From NCBI RefSeq assembly GCF_900090045.1, contig NC_041781.1:1844001-1908000 (forward strand): a DNA stretch of 64,000 nt, given 5' to 3'. Shown here piece after piece: positions 25,668 to 37,632 of the stretch. The notes beneath the pieces were generated by a model. The model was not told where the DNA came from. It saw nothing but the letters and a program-made list of their open reading frames with translations, and ran no database searches. Position 1 is the stretch's first letter. Every line of letters begins with the position of its first letter. The position numbers were made by a program, and so were the translations under genes. This DNA comes from Plasmodium malariae (Eukaryota; Apicomplexa; Aconoidasida; Haemosporida; Plasmodiidae).

Positions 25668-27148
25668 TATATCAGATTATATATATGTATATAATAAAAA
25701 ATAAAAAAAAATCCAAGATTAATTCTTTGTAATTTTGTCATGTCTTTTAAAAAAATTTATTTTTATTTTTTAACGTAATTTTTACAAAGCATCTTAAGGG
25801 AAAAAATGCAATTGATATAAATTACACAAAAAATTTTATAAATATTAGTATGCCACTATTTTTTCAGATATATCTTGTTTTAATGTAAAAGAAAATTATT
25901 GGAGTGGGGGGTGGAGAGAGGATTTATGTTTCTATTTACTGAGGTTATAAGTTGATATTTAATAGATTGTATTTATTTTAATGATGAAAATCGTGCTTGA
26001 GTTATAATGTAAATTATAAAAATATTTTCTTCACGCATTATTCCTTGCAATGCTCGTAATAATTAAACAGATACACTTCGTTTTTTATTTTTTTAAAAAA
26101 AATATTTTTAATGAAAATAACTTTACTATATTAATATAGTAATAATATGCAGATGGTACTATATACATTTCGTATGATAATAATTGAATTGAGCAATTAT
26201 AATTAATATTTTCCAATGAATAGTAATTATAGGAAAATTATAAAAAATAAGGCAAGGTAATACTTTTTTAAGCATTAGCTGTAGGTATCGTCTTGAAAAA
26301 TGTAAATATAATTATATTTATGAGAAATGTTCGCTATAAATTTTGTCCTATTTACCATTTAATAAAATTTTTCATTCTTTTTTTCAAATTTTAACGCATT
26401 GTTCATCTAATATTATGTCGGTAAGGAGTGCTTACAAATACTACATGGAACTTACGGCAGACACAATAAAAATAATATGTTCGTTATGAAATTTTAATTC
26501 TCTATATTAAAGAAATATTCAGGAAGAATGAAAAAAGAATTGTTACTTTTTTGAGTATATTTAACGTTTAACTATTTATATTATTTTATAAAATAAAAAA
26601 GAAAAGAAAATGGACTAATTAATAAAAGTATTTCTGAACAAATTACAATTTATATACAAATTATGCGCGCATAAAAAATAGTGTGTTTTGGCATATAACA
26701 TATTTTAATAGAACTATGTTTCACATGTATAAATGCAAATTTGATAAAATGGTATTTTTTGAAACTTTTTACATTTTTACTTAATTAAAGTACGAATATT
26801 AATTTTTTATGTGGTACTAAAAGTACTACTGTAGTGAAATGTTAAAATATAATTTAGGAATAGTCAGGAAAAGGGGAGAGTTATTCATATGTAATGTTCA
26901 CTAATAGAAAGGTACATGTAGTAGCATATTAATAAATTATGAGCTGTTAATTTTAAAACATGCATATCCTTATTATATGAACAAAGGCATAATTAATCAA
27001 TTCAGAAAAAGAAATTCAAAATAGAATATAAATTTTGAGGTATAGAACAGAATAGGTACATTTTTATGCTATCATAGTTGAATTGTTATAAGAAATTTAT
27101 TATGTGTGAATATATTTATATTTCTTTTAATGAACCCTAAGATATTCT
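20564..27148. other. 6.6-kb gene-free zone with faint coding remnants
   Basis: The boundary between the inner block of intact exported genes and the outer pir/STP1/fam zone. It holds TA runs (22277-22312, 25279-25302, 25629-25662), AATAAAAT repeats (21480-21660) and poly(A)/(T) tracts. Two short open stretches look protein-like. One is 22315-22488 on the plus strand, with EDVVDNIIALMDLF and KQYVRKHLR, which resembles part of the PHIST domain. The other is an ATG-led 48-codon frame at 22718-22864. Neither is a complete gene. The hydrophobic frame at 25038-25259 has a signal-like start but no believable body. Confidence 0.5.
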
Positions 27149-28863
27149 ATGTTTACGGGAACAATACAAGTATTTATATAAGAATTTTTTTTTTTTTTTT
27201 TTAATTTATGAAAACAATTGAAGTGAGTTATCTGGATATCAGTTTTATAGGGAGTTCTATGAAAATGAAAAAATTTTCGCTAATAATAGTAAATATGATA
27301 AATACTGTAGTAAATTAGTAACATATGATAATACGTACAGTGGCATTACTAATTTTTGCAATAATTTTGCAAAGAATTTAGAGCATGTAACTAACAAAAA
27401 TGGTGGAAATTATAGTGTGAGTTGTACACAATTTAGTTATTGTGTTTATTAAAACATATGGAGAACGTTTAATAGAAAATCCGTCTATGTTGAGTACATA
27501 CATGCTTTTAAGGAACTATGTGAAGTAGGAAAAATTATGAATAAGGATTTAAATCTATTCTCTTTTCTGTGTTATTTTCAAAGTAGTTTTTATGGATGGA
27601 AAAAATAGAAGGATTTGTATGATTTATTTTGCAAATCATGATAATTTTAAGAGTTAAAACTTTTCTTATAGTAGTATATGCCAAATGTACCGTAAGTACA
27701 TTGAATATATAGATAAACTATGTAATGAACAATTAGATCATGAAACATGTAGTCATCCTTTTGTTGGTTATTTTTTGGATCATTATTTTAAGTGTGATGA
27801 TGAGTATAAACAAAACAAATTAATATCTTAATTAAAATCTGATGTTCAAGAATTATCTAGAGATATAGAAGGTAAAGAAGAAGTTGAGCGAACAGCCAAA
27901 TGTGAAAGTTCCTAATCAGTAGTAGACATGAAACTGAATTATGCAGTATATTCGGAGATTATTGTTCAATGATTTTAAGCATATATCATGTTATTACTTA
28001 AATTTACCATCATTTCAATTATCTAGTGTAGTTGAAGAATCTGCGGTGGGTGCGGAACCATAGGATACTGGAAGCTTGGATCTGGTAGATACCGTTTGAC
28101 ACCCTGATGACTAAGCGGAATTAGTAGAAAGAGCTTTACCTTCAGGGGAAGAAACGTTACGTGAAGTGGAAAATATTGAAGGAAGAGAATACTGTTCAAA
28201 ATATATATTAGTTGGTACTTAACCAACTTGCAAAAATTCGCAAGAAATGAATGTTTCGTTAACCACTGTAGTGGAACAAGATTTTTAGGGGGGATTGGGA
28301 CAAGATCAAAAAGTTCAATGACCTGATAAAGGAATACAAGTAGATCTTAATGCTTTAAATGGTAAATTTAAGTTTTTATCTATATATCTTTGCTCAGGGG
28401 AGCTTTGTGAAAAAGGATGCATCTGTACTATCTTTGAAATATATAATACATTAGGAATAACACAAATATTAAGCTTCACACCTTTACTTATTGTTCTTTC
28501 CCTTGGTCTTATAATAAAAATATTTTTTATTTTTTACATTTATTATGAGGTATACATAAACTCCATTTTTAAATATAAAAACGGTATATTATTAATAATA
28601 TTTTTTTTCTTGATAACATTTGCGAAAAAAAAAAAAAATACATAAATTATTTATGTTCTTTTTTTTCCTTTTTTATGTTTTAGTTTATGTCGATTGGATC
28701 CTCGTTATGTAAGAAGCTGTGGAAAAAAAAAAAAATTAAATATAATATTCTCAGTAGAATTGCTACTAGTACATTAACGTATCCTTTAAAATGTTTGATT
28801 ATAAATTCCCTTAACATCAGTTATAGATTATCTGATGACAATGTCAAACAGTCCATGGTTTAA
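27149..28863 (+). pseudogene. pir: pir pseudogene, decayed, introns still visible
   Basis: PIR proteins are variant antigens exported to the infected red-cell surface or its membranes. This copy keeps the three-exon plan but is broken. A possible exon 1 (ATG at 27149, MFTGTIQ) is weak. Exon 2 can be read from about 27220 with GYQFYREFYENEK, then KYDKYCSKL, FCNNFAKNLEHV, FKELCEVGKIMN and, in another frame, YIDKLCNEQLDHETC and FKCDDEYKQNK. Cysteine spacing is PIR-like. Multiple in-frame stops and at least two frameshifts interrupt it. The membrane segment (about 28450-28540, ILSFTPLLIVLSLGLIIKI) is intact and ends at a GTATAC donor at 28550. After a 134-bp intron, exon 3 (28684-28863) reads SIGSSLCKKLWKKKK and ends in a basic tail, as expected for the cytoplasmic end. 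Confidence 0.8.
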
Positions 28864-31158
28864 GGTAGTTTATTAAGAAGCAGGTAAGCTGGATTATTTG
28901 GGCAATTTAATTTAAAAAAAAGGAAAAAAAGGAAAATAGAACGATGAAAGAAGAACGATGGAAGAAGAAGAAAAAAGGAATACATATTAAAAAGTTTAAT
29001 AAAAACATTTAAATAGAAAAGAAAAATTCAATATTAAAAGCATATATTTATTTTAAAATATAATTATTGAGCATGCTTATTTGTTGGATTAAACTACTTC
29101 AAAGGTCACTTTACCTTTTGAACATAATTTTTTAAATATTTGCTATATATATTGTTTGTAATAAAAATATTTTTTATTTTTACCTTTCATTTTTTCCTTT
29201 CGTTTTTTCCATTTGTATATTTTTATTTTGGTGTTTAATTTTTTTGTTTTTAACTTTATAATATTTTAAGTGTAATATTTTTTTTTTTTTTTTGTGATAT
29301 AATTATTATTCATATTTGCTTAGATATGTAATATCTTCTTATCGTAAAAATAAATAATCGTTGCTATTTACGTTAATGCACCTTATTTACAAAAATATCA
29401 AAAAAATCTCTATTATTAATTTGTTTAAAATATTCTAAAAATGTGTTATTACTCTTTATGTTTCACAAAGATGCAAATAATAAGAATAAAAATAGTACGC
29501 ACAGATTAAGCTCTTAAATGTTAAGTAAGATATATAAAAAAATAATAATCTAATTTATTATTAATTCCTTTTTCGTAATTTTACATCATATTGAGAGTAT
29601 TAACAATATGAAACTGATGTTTAGTATGAATCAATATATAGTTATCAAGATAAAAAGAAAAAAATTAAATAAAAAAATTAATTAAAATTTCTTATTTATT
29701 ATGTATAAATTATAATGAAATAGGATTTAGCGCATTTAAGAATTAAAAATGGCAACAATTATTTACGATATTTTAATGAATACTAAAAGGTTATGTATTA
29801 GTATATTATTTATAAAATGCTAAAATTATTTGAATGAATAAAGCTTGATAATAACTCAAATATTGTAAAATACATAACATTATGTATATATGGCACATTT
29901 AATATAGTTTACCCCAGCAAAAGCATTGTGAGAAAGTAATATAATTATTCTCAATTTTTTTTACGTGAGCAGTGTGATAAATACTACATCCCATATATTT
30001 ATTTATATTTTCAGAAAATACAAAACATTTGTACATTTTCGAAATTATCATTTACTATATATATAGTATATTCATTCGTTTTCATTTAAATTTGGACTTA
30101 CGTTATCATTTTGTTGAAAATATAAAAAGTAATAATATAGTTCCTCTATTTCTACCTTTTGGAGATAATCAATATAATTTTTTTTTTTTTAAATTACTTT
30201 ATTAAAAAACAAATAATATTGTACATTTATATTTATGTACTTCACATAATATAATAATATTAATCATTAATAAAATGTACGTTATGTTTTATGATAGTTC
30301 TTATATGCAGAGAAGTAAAATAGTAAATTTCCTTTGCGTTAACCTGGAGGGAAAAGAAATGAAGCAATTTTGTAATTGCAATAAGTATATATATATTTTT
30401 TTTTTTATATATTTCCAATATAACTAATTAAACATTTCAACAATAAATATTTATTTTTATATGTAAGAATATAGAACATAATTATCAAATTTGTTGTATA
30501 TAGTAATTTGTAAAATTTCTCCTTAATACACTTAAATTTTTATTCTGTAATATATATTCAAGGTTGATATCAACTTGTATGGTATTCAAAATAAGGATGA
30601 ATAGTTATATTATATTTTTTTAATTGTATCTTATGAAAAACAATTATAAGTAGTTATTACAATTATATATTATTATTGCATATATCATATGCTTACATAT
30701 ATATATCTTATTTTTCTATAAATTAATTGTAAAATTCCCCAAAGGATGATAAAGTAAATATTTCAAAATAAATTATGTTTATTCACAGTGGGAATTATTC
30801 ATTGTATTATATATTTTTATAACGGTCGTACATATATATATAGGACTTCTTTTAAATAACATTTGACAAAAAAATTTCACTTGTATTATGCGTTATTTTT
30901 TATTTGTAGTGTTAATCACTATTATTCATCTTTTTTTTTTTTACTTTCATTTTTAAATATTCATGTTACGAGGTGTAGCAGTACTATTATAATATAAGCT
31001 TGAACTATGATTAAAGAAAAACGTTTGCTACGAAATAGTTACTTACCTTAAAAAATTAACATGTAGAAGTACATAATTTATGAACATATAACTGGATTTA
31101 TTTTTTTTACAAATGAATATTTATATATTCATATGTCGTATTATTCCATTAGGTTAAC
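28864..31158. other. Intergenic region between two pir copies
   Basis: About 2.3 kb of AT-rich sequence, presumably including the promoter of the intact pir gene. Poly(T) tracts occur at 29279-29293 and 30181-30190, and a purine-rich stretch of AAAAAGGAAAA type at 28913-28990. No open frame or RNA gene is recognised. Confidence 0.55.
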
Positions 31159-32476
31159 ATGTCTGGTGGTAAAGCTGATTCTTCAGAATTTTCATGTGAA
31201 GAGGTATATATTCATTTATCATTAAAAAAGAGTTATTGTTAGCTAATTATTTTAGTATATTTTATTACAGGACAGCGAAAAAAATTTATTCAATATAACC
31301 ATTTACAAAATTATATAAATTTTTGTTCTTAATATTTAGGGAAGTTTATTTAAGGGATCTACCGTGTGCGAAGTATACGAAAAATTGAATAATGGGATGA
31401 GTAGTATTGAAGAATGCTCTGATTGTAATACATATTGCAGTGAATTTAATAATAAAAAGGGCACTAAAAAAATATATCCCGATGATTTTGAAAATACTTG
31501 TAAAAAGATATTACGAAATTTATTCAAATTATCTGATGTTTTAAAAAGCGAGAAAAGCGCAAGAGATCGCTGTTCATATTTAAGTTACTGGACATATGAA
31601 CAATTATGGAAAAAATTTACAAATCCAAATTCTGAAGAAGCCAGAGCAAGTATACATAAATTACATGAAGTGCTATTAAAGTTTAATAATATAGAAAAAT
31701 TAAGGAATCAACCTTGTCATATTTATTTGACTGAATCTTTTGCTAGTTTGAAAGAGAAAAAAGAACTGCATGATTTTTTCAAAAGTTTTGATTATTTGAA
31801 AAATAAACTTAAATCTGTTACAAGTGAAAAAGAGAAATATTGTGAATACATTACTAGAATTTTAGAACTATATAAACAGAATATAAGGGACTGCTGCACT
31901 TATTTTTTTGAGAATTCCTCGAGGAACACCTGTGAAGAATATTTAAAATGTGAAAAACGGTATTATCCTTATGAACTACTATCTATTTTAGATTGCTCCT
32001 CCAAATCATCTTATAAAAAACCTGAAGAATTTTTTGAAGAATTAGCTATTGATCGTGAGGTTATACTCAGAAGTAGATATTCCAATGAATTAACATGTCA
32101 AGGATTTATGTGTGATCCTTTCAGAGTTGTAATAACAATTGGTTTTGCACTTTTGGGAATATTTTTCCTGCATTTCTTATATTATAAAGTAAATAAAAAT
32201 CCTCTTTAATATATAAATAATTTTCATATCACTTTATATAATTCATTTCCCTTAAGAATATCTAATTATTAAATAAAAAAAATTATTTATATTTTTTATT
32301 AATCATTTGATTATTAGATCACTCATTCTGGAACTAAATCGTATGACGATATATATGGATATAAAAATGTTTATAATTTTCTAGTATCTCGGGATACAGC
32401 ATTTGAGGAAAGATTACAACGTGAGCATGATATTTCACCAAGAAGGGGAATTAATCTAGCTTATTATAGTACTTAA
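31159..32476 (+). CDS. pir: PIR protein, intact, three exons
   Basis: Exon 1 is 31159-31203 (15 codons, MSGGKADSSEFSCEE), exon 2 is 31340-32188 and exon 3 is 32318-32476. Introns are 136 and 129 bp with GTATAT/TTTAG and GTAAAT/TTAG borders, all in phase 0. The product is 350 residues. The extracellular part is Cys-rich with PIR-type spacing: CEVYEKLNN, CSDCNTYC, NTCKKILRNL, RCSYLSYWTYEQL, CHIYL, YCEYITRILELYKQNIRDCCTYFF and CEEYLKCEKRYYPYELL. There is no signal peptide, as is usual for PIRs. A single membrane span (about 278-297, VVITIGFALLGIFFL) precedes a short cytoplasmic tail ending RRGINLAYYST. Exon 2 has no stop or frameshift, so this is the only complete pir gene in the window. It would be a variant antigen on or near the infected red-cell surface. 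The WTYEQL and CCTYFF motifs match known P. malariae-type PIRs as I recall them. Confidence 0.93.
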
Positions 32477-33659
32477 AACATTTTTTTTTTAATTTCGTAA
32501 ATATTGGAAAATTGTGCAGGATATGACTATTAAGATACATATAAATTGTCTTCTATACTGAAATGAGAATAAATAAAAAAAAAATTAAATTAAATTAAAT
32601 AAAAAGATAACAGAATTTACATATACATGTATATGTAAATAACAGCTTGTCTGTGTCAGAAACTAATAAATGTCTTAACACTCTTTTTATGAAGACCTCG
32701 TTTTTAAATCCTTAATATACATTAATCTGAGACGTATATATGTAATCTTAATACTTGTATTATGGAAGTAAATATTAAGACGCAAACTATTGTTTTAAAG
32801 AAACAATTAGCTTTCATATATAAAAAATATTTGTTAATTTGATTCACATGTATTAACGGAGAAACATATAATAAAAAAAAAATATAGAAGGTAGCAAAAT
32901 AATGAAAAATAAATTGATTTTTTGGGGTATATTAACATACCAACATGTTTACTGAAGCAAGAAGTAAAAATTATTACTTTACAGAAATATTTTCAAAAAC
33001 GAATAGATGTATGTATGTGTTATTTGAACTGCTTTTTAATATATGCATTCAAAGTAGTTAATATATATATATAGGCGGTTACTTTATTAGATCGTCACTT
33101 GAATATATGTATAACCAAAGATATTATTTTTAATTTCATTAAGAATTTATTTTGATAGTCTTTTTATATTAATCGTGAACTAATAATTTTTGATACATAA
33201 CTGTTTCATTGTAATGTGCATAAATTTTGATCTTTATTTTTTTTAAAATAATAAATGTTTATAATCATATAGGTAAATATTTTTCCCATATGTACATTTT
33301 TACAATAATCGTTGCATAATATATATCTTTTATTAAAGGTTTATTTATATAAATAATATTCAAGGGACTGATACCTTGTATATGTTAGACATTTTATTTA
33401 TAAATTCATTTCTACCAAGTTGTAAAAGTTCTTTCTTCTATTTTTGGTTTTATCCGTTTTACATTATTTTGGTATATTTGCATCATTAACAGTAATATTT
33501 GTTAAATATTCAATTTTTTCGTGTCCTTCATTAGTAATCATTTTTTATTTCATCTAATTTTTTAATTCCCTCGTTCATTAACTAATGAACATGCAATATT
33601 TATAACTTTTATCATTACTATATATCAAATTATCATATAATAAACAATACATTCATATT
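32477..33659. other. Intergenic region between convergent pir and STP1-like genes
   Basis: About 1.2 kb between the 3' ends of the intact pir gene (plus) and the STP1-like pseudogene (minus). It is AT-rich with A-tracts and no coding signal that I can support. The left limit of the pseudogene is uncertain, so part of 33300-33659 may belong to it. Confidence 0.5.
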
Positions 33660-36600
33660 ATTACTGAGGGTTTGGATTGTTTTATTTATTTTATGCTCCC
33701 CTTTATGTCATCTTTATTCGTTTTTTCTATTTTAACAGAGTTTTTAGTATTCGTTACATTTTTCTTACATGCGTTTTTGCATATATTTTTTTTTTATCTT
33801 TTATGCATTTATAATAACATGACTCTTTTCAACTGCTTACGGTGTCTAATATATATATTTTTTATTTTAAACTTTTCCTACAATATTTACATTTAAATTC
33901 ATATATTTTGATTCTTCAAATGTAAATTCTTTACATTATTTTTTTTTCATCGTACTTGTCTTATTTAATGTATATATTTATATTGAACATTTTTTTTCAC
34001 TATTTTCGGGTTTTTAAATTAGTGAACAAAGTATTATATAGCGAGTCTAATACTCTGCCTGATTGTTATATTCTAGTTTTTCTTTATTTTTTTTATGTAT
34101 AGTTTTTTTTTTGTATTTGTTCTAAATTATCTCTCTGTTCATTATTTATTGATCCGTTAATTCTAACTTATAACTGATTTACTTTTATATGAGTTATATC
34201 TATATATGATTCATAGTCACATTTAATATCAGATGATGAATTTGATAAAGATTTGTTTATACTTTATTTTTTACCATCTTCAGTTTTATCAATTGTACCA
34301 GCAGAATCTACTGCTAATATTTGATGTGATGCTACTTGTTCCTTTATTTCTTCTACTTCTTCCACATTATTATTATTTATTAATTTATTTTTAGAATTAC
34401 TACACTGTATATTTAACTTTGCATCATCTTTTTTATCATTTGTATTACTATTTATTTTATATACTCCTTTATTTTTGTTAAATTCTCTCATCATCATTCT
34501 TATGGAATCTTTTTCATTTGCGTCATCTAATTTCTTTTTAATATTAGCAGCATGTATTATGGATGTATTTTTATCATTTTTTAGGTTGCCTGTTTCTACT
34601 CTATTATCATTATTTATAGGATTTATATGTGTATTATTTTCTTTTACCTAATCTTCTTTCTCCATTCCAAAATATTCTTCACCTTTGTAATTTTGTATCT
34701 CCTTATTTTTTCTACTTTTTAGGATGGGACTGTTCATTTCGATTATGTTTTTTTTTTTTTGATATCTATGTTTTTTTAGCTGAATTTATTTCTCGCTTTC
34801 ATTCTTTTAAGCATGTATCGAAATTTGATTCCTTATTTTTTATATGCTCCTCTTTTTTGCACTGTTCTAATACTATCATAAATATGAATATACACATTTT
34901 GTCATTAATTTTTTTTTTTTTTTTTTTTATACTTATATAATTCTTCGAAATTCTGATTGTGTTTCAGTTGCCCTATATTTGTTAGTGATAAATTATTTCC
35001 AGCTTCTACATTTTCATATTGTTTTCCACTTTCTCTATTTCTTCTATGAATCCGTTAAAGTACGTCTGTTCAATATAGTGCTCTATTAACTTGTCCTTTT
35101 TTAAAATTTACTGTTTCCATATATCTTTGTCTCTTTCTAAAAGTGGAAAGTTGTGATTTTCATTAGAATATTTATTTTTTTAATTTTTCCATTTCATGTA
35201 TATAAGCTAGTTTTATTTTCCATTCATTTTTCAAATTATTAAATGAGTCCACTTTTTTCAATTTTTGAGAAATATTTCTATATATTTTAATCCATTAATT
35301 CCATAAAACTTTTTCCTTTTCAATGTTGTTTCTACTTTTAATGTTTTGCATTATTATTTCATTATTTGTCAAGTTACGATAAGACCAATATTCCTCTTTT
35401 TCCAACTAGTCTAGGCAAATTTCTAAAAATTGTACTTTGTTGAATTCCCATTCTTCTTTTCTGTAATTTTCTATCACTTCCATATGTATGTTTATAATAA
35501 TCTTAGTTCTTTCCTTTTTTGGGGGGATTTTCTTATATGTCTTATCGATTTATTCTTTTTATGGTTTCTTCATCATCTTTCTTTTCATCATCGTGTGGAA
35601 TAATATACATTGGATGTTTTAAATTATCACTTGCTGAATATTTTTTGGTACTTTCTAAATTTGATGGTAGTGCTAACATTTTTATATATTACCGTTTATG
35701 TCGTCTTTTCTTTTTTTTATTAATGAAAAGTGATCCGGTAAAAGTGTTCTAAAAAGTACGAAGAAAACATATTATTATGCAATTTTATGTAGTAATCAAA
35801 ATATTGATCATAATATAGTACTTAAGCTTTATTTTGCCTTAATTATAAGGAAAGATGCAATAATAATTACAAAGGTTATTATATTAGTTGATGCACTCAT
35901 TTTAGGGGAAACCAGAGAATTATCCTAATTTCGTTGTAACATTAGCGTCATTACCCTTTTGATCTATAAATACATTTAAGCATAAACATAATATTTAATG
36001 CAGTTATTTCAAATAATTATAAGTTGAATCTATTTTACCTGGAATACTACCGAGTAATTGGGTATCAGCATAATCACCTCTAATAGTTAGGCATGTATCA
36101 TTAAAAGAATCAAAATCTACGGTATGCGGGAATCCTTCCAAAGGTATTTGCGATTCTTGGGATGATATACTTTCTATAGATATTCTAGAACCCGTTGGAA
36201 AACTAGAAGTTGAATGACCAGAATGATAATCATTAATTGAAATATCAGATGTAAAGGTTTCAATTTGGATAAGGGTTCCATTATTTTCTGGAACTTCTGA
36301 TAGAGAATCAACTTTAGCTCTTTCTGGGTCTTGGGTTAGCAAAGAATCCTAAGTATCTATATATTTTGCATATCATGTTTGTTTTGTATCTACTTCATCT
36401 TATACAGCTTTTGGAGGTGAGGCATCCACTGCAGACTTCTCAGTAGACTCTGTTTCTGGAGAATCTTCAGAAGGTTCATTTGCTGTAGGATATTTAGATC
36501 CTAATTGATATCCATTAGCAGTTTCGAATGGATCAGATAGAGATACCGAAGGAGGTTCTACATTTTCAGGAACTGGCTTTCGTGGAACCTTACCTCTGTC

Positions 36601-37632
36601 CTAAATATAAATTGAATTCAGGATGTGTATTATAATTATTGGGAATATTACTAGGTATGAGAGTAATGGTACTAGTGTTATCTTTATATGTTACATGTTC
36701 ATGATATTTTTGAAGACTAAATCTTAGCGTTTGATCTTTGTTTTTATACTCAGATTGGACTATACGTTCACTGTTAATACTATAACTGTTGATACTTTTT
36801 TGAAATATATTATGTAACATGCGTTCAATTTGTCTTTTGTTTTTTCTTCTCCTCGAATATTATCACCATATAGTTTTCTAGTTTTCGAAGAACCAAATTT
36901 AGTACGAGTAGTAGTAGGTCTGCGTAGATCTGTAAAAACCTTTAGGTAGTCCCTTATAAATATTCTACCATCTTCATCCTAAGGATACACACGTGGGCTA
37001 CGATACGAGGTTCAATCAGAATAGACACCACAATAATAGGGGGATTTATCCATGGTTTTAATAAGTAGAACATTACAATCATGTTCAAAATAAATTTTTC
37101 TTTCATTATAATATCTTCTAATAAATTCCAAATTTTCGATAAAATAAGCTCTTATATAAGCAAACCATAATTCTATAAATTCACAATGACTTCTGCAAAA
37201 TGGATCTAAATTACACTGATCTGGAAGATCTTTGTTTCGTGTTTTTTAGTTTATTAAAATATTTTCTATAATTTTATTAAATTATTTTCTTTCTCTGCAG
37301 AATTGATGATTGTTGTATTTTAGTTCAAACAGTTTTATATCATCAACTGACGGAATAACAGGGAAACCTCCATATTTATCAGGAGCCCAACGAAAGTACA
37401 TGGGTAAAGGTGCTTCCAGTGCTTCCCATCTATCTAAACTAAAAAAGATTTCACATGTCAACTTTTTTTTAATGAGATAACTCCCTGATTCCAAGAATTT
37501 TCTCACGAAATCATTTTCATTTTGGATATTATTCAATCTTTTAATTTTATTTGATACTTAACTTGTAATTTGTATAAATTATGTAGCATATATATGTTTT
37601 TGAACGACAGGTTGAGTTGTATAATTCCCCAT
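33660..37632 (-). pseudogene. STP1/SURFIN-like variant antigen pseudogene
   Basis: A nearly 4-kb minus-strand gene with many stops and frameshifts. It starts at ATG 37632 (MGNYTTQPVV) and meets in-frame stops by 37579 and 37558. The N-terminal Cys/Trp domain is readable with RWEALEAPLP, FRWAPDKYGGFPVIPSVDD, FELKYNNHQFCRER, then CNLDPFCRSHCEFIELW and FEHDCNVLLIKT (37540-36970). A Ser/Thr/Pro/Glu-rich region follows (36600-36004), then a membrane segment MSASTNIITFVIIIASFLII (about 35900-35841). The cytoplasmic part has Trp/Glu-rich blocks such as EEWEFNKVQFLEICLD, EKEEYWSYRNLTN and LKNEWKIKLAYIHEMEKL, and later YKGEEYFGMEKEDWVKENN. These are features of STP1 proteins, which relate to SURFINs by a Trp-rich cytoplasmic domain. 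The clear part ends near 34080; Lys/Asn-rich fragments extend toward 33660. The product would have been a red-cell surface or merozoite-associated variant antigen. Confidence 0.85.

Noticed and set aside
33672..33896. 74-codon plus-strand hydrophobic frame
   Set aside because: Probably antisense to the degenerate Lys-rich tail of the STP1-like pseudogene; no membrane-protein family features.
34629..34940. 103-codon plus-strand frame rich in Phe
   Set aside because: It is antisense to the Lys/Asn/Glu-rich cytoplasmic part of the STP1-like pseudogene and passes through a poly(T) tract.
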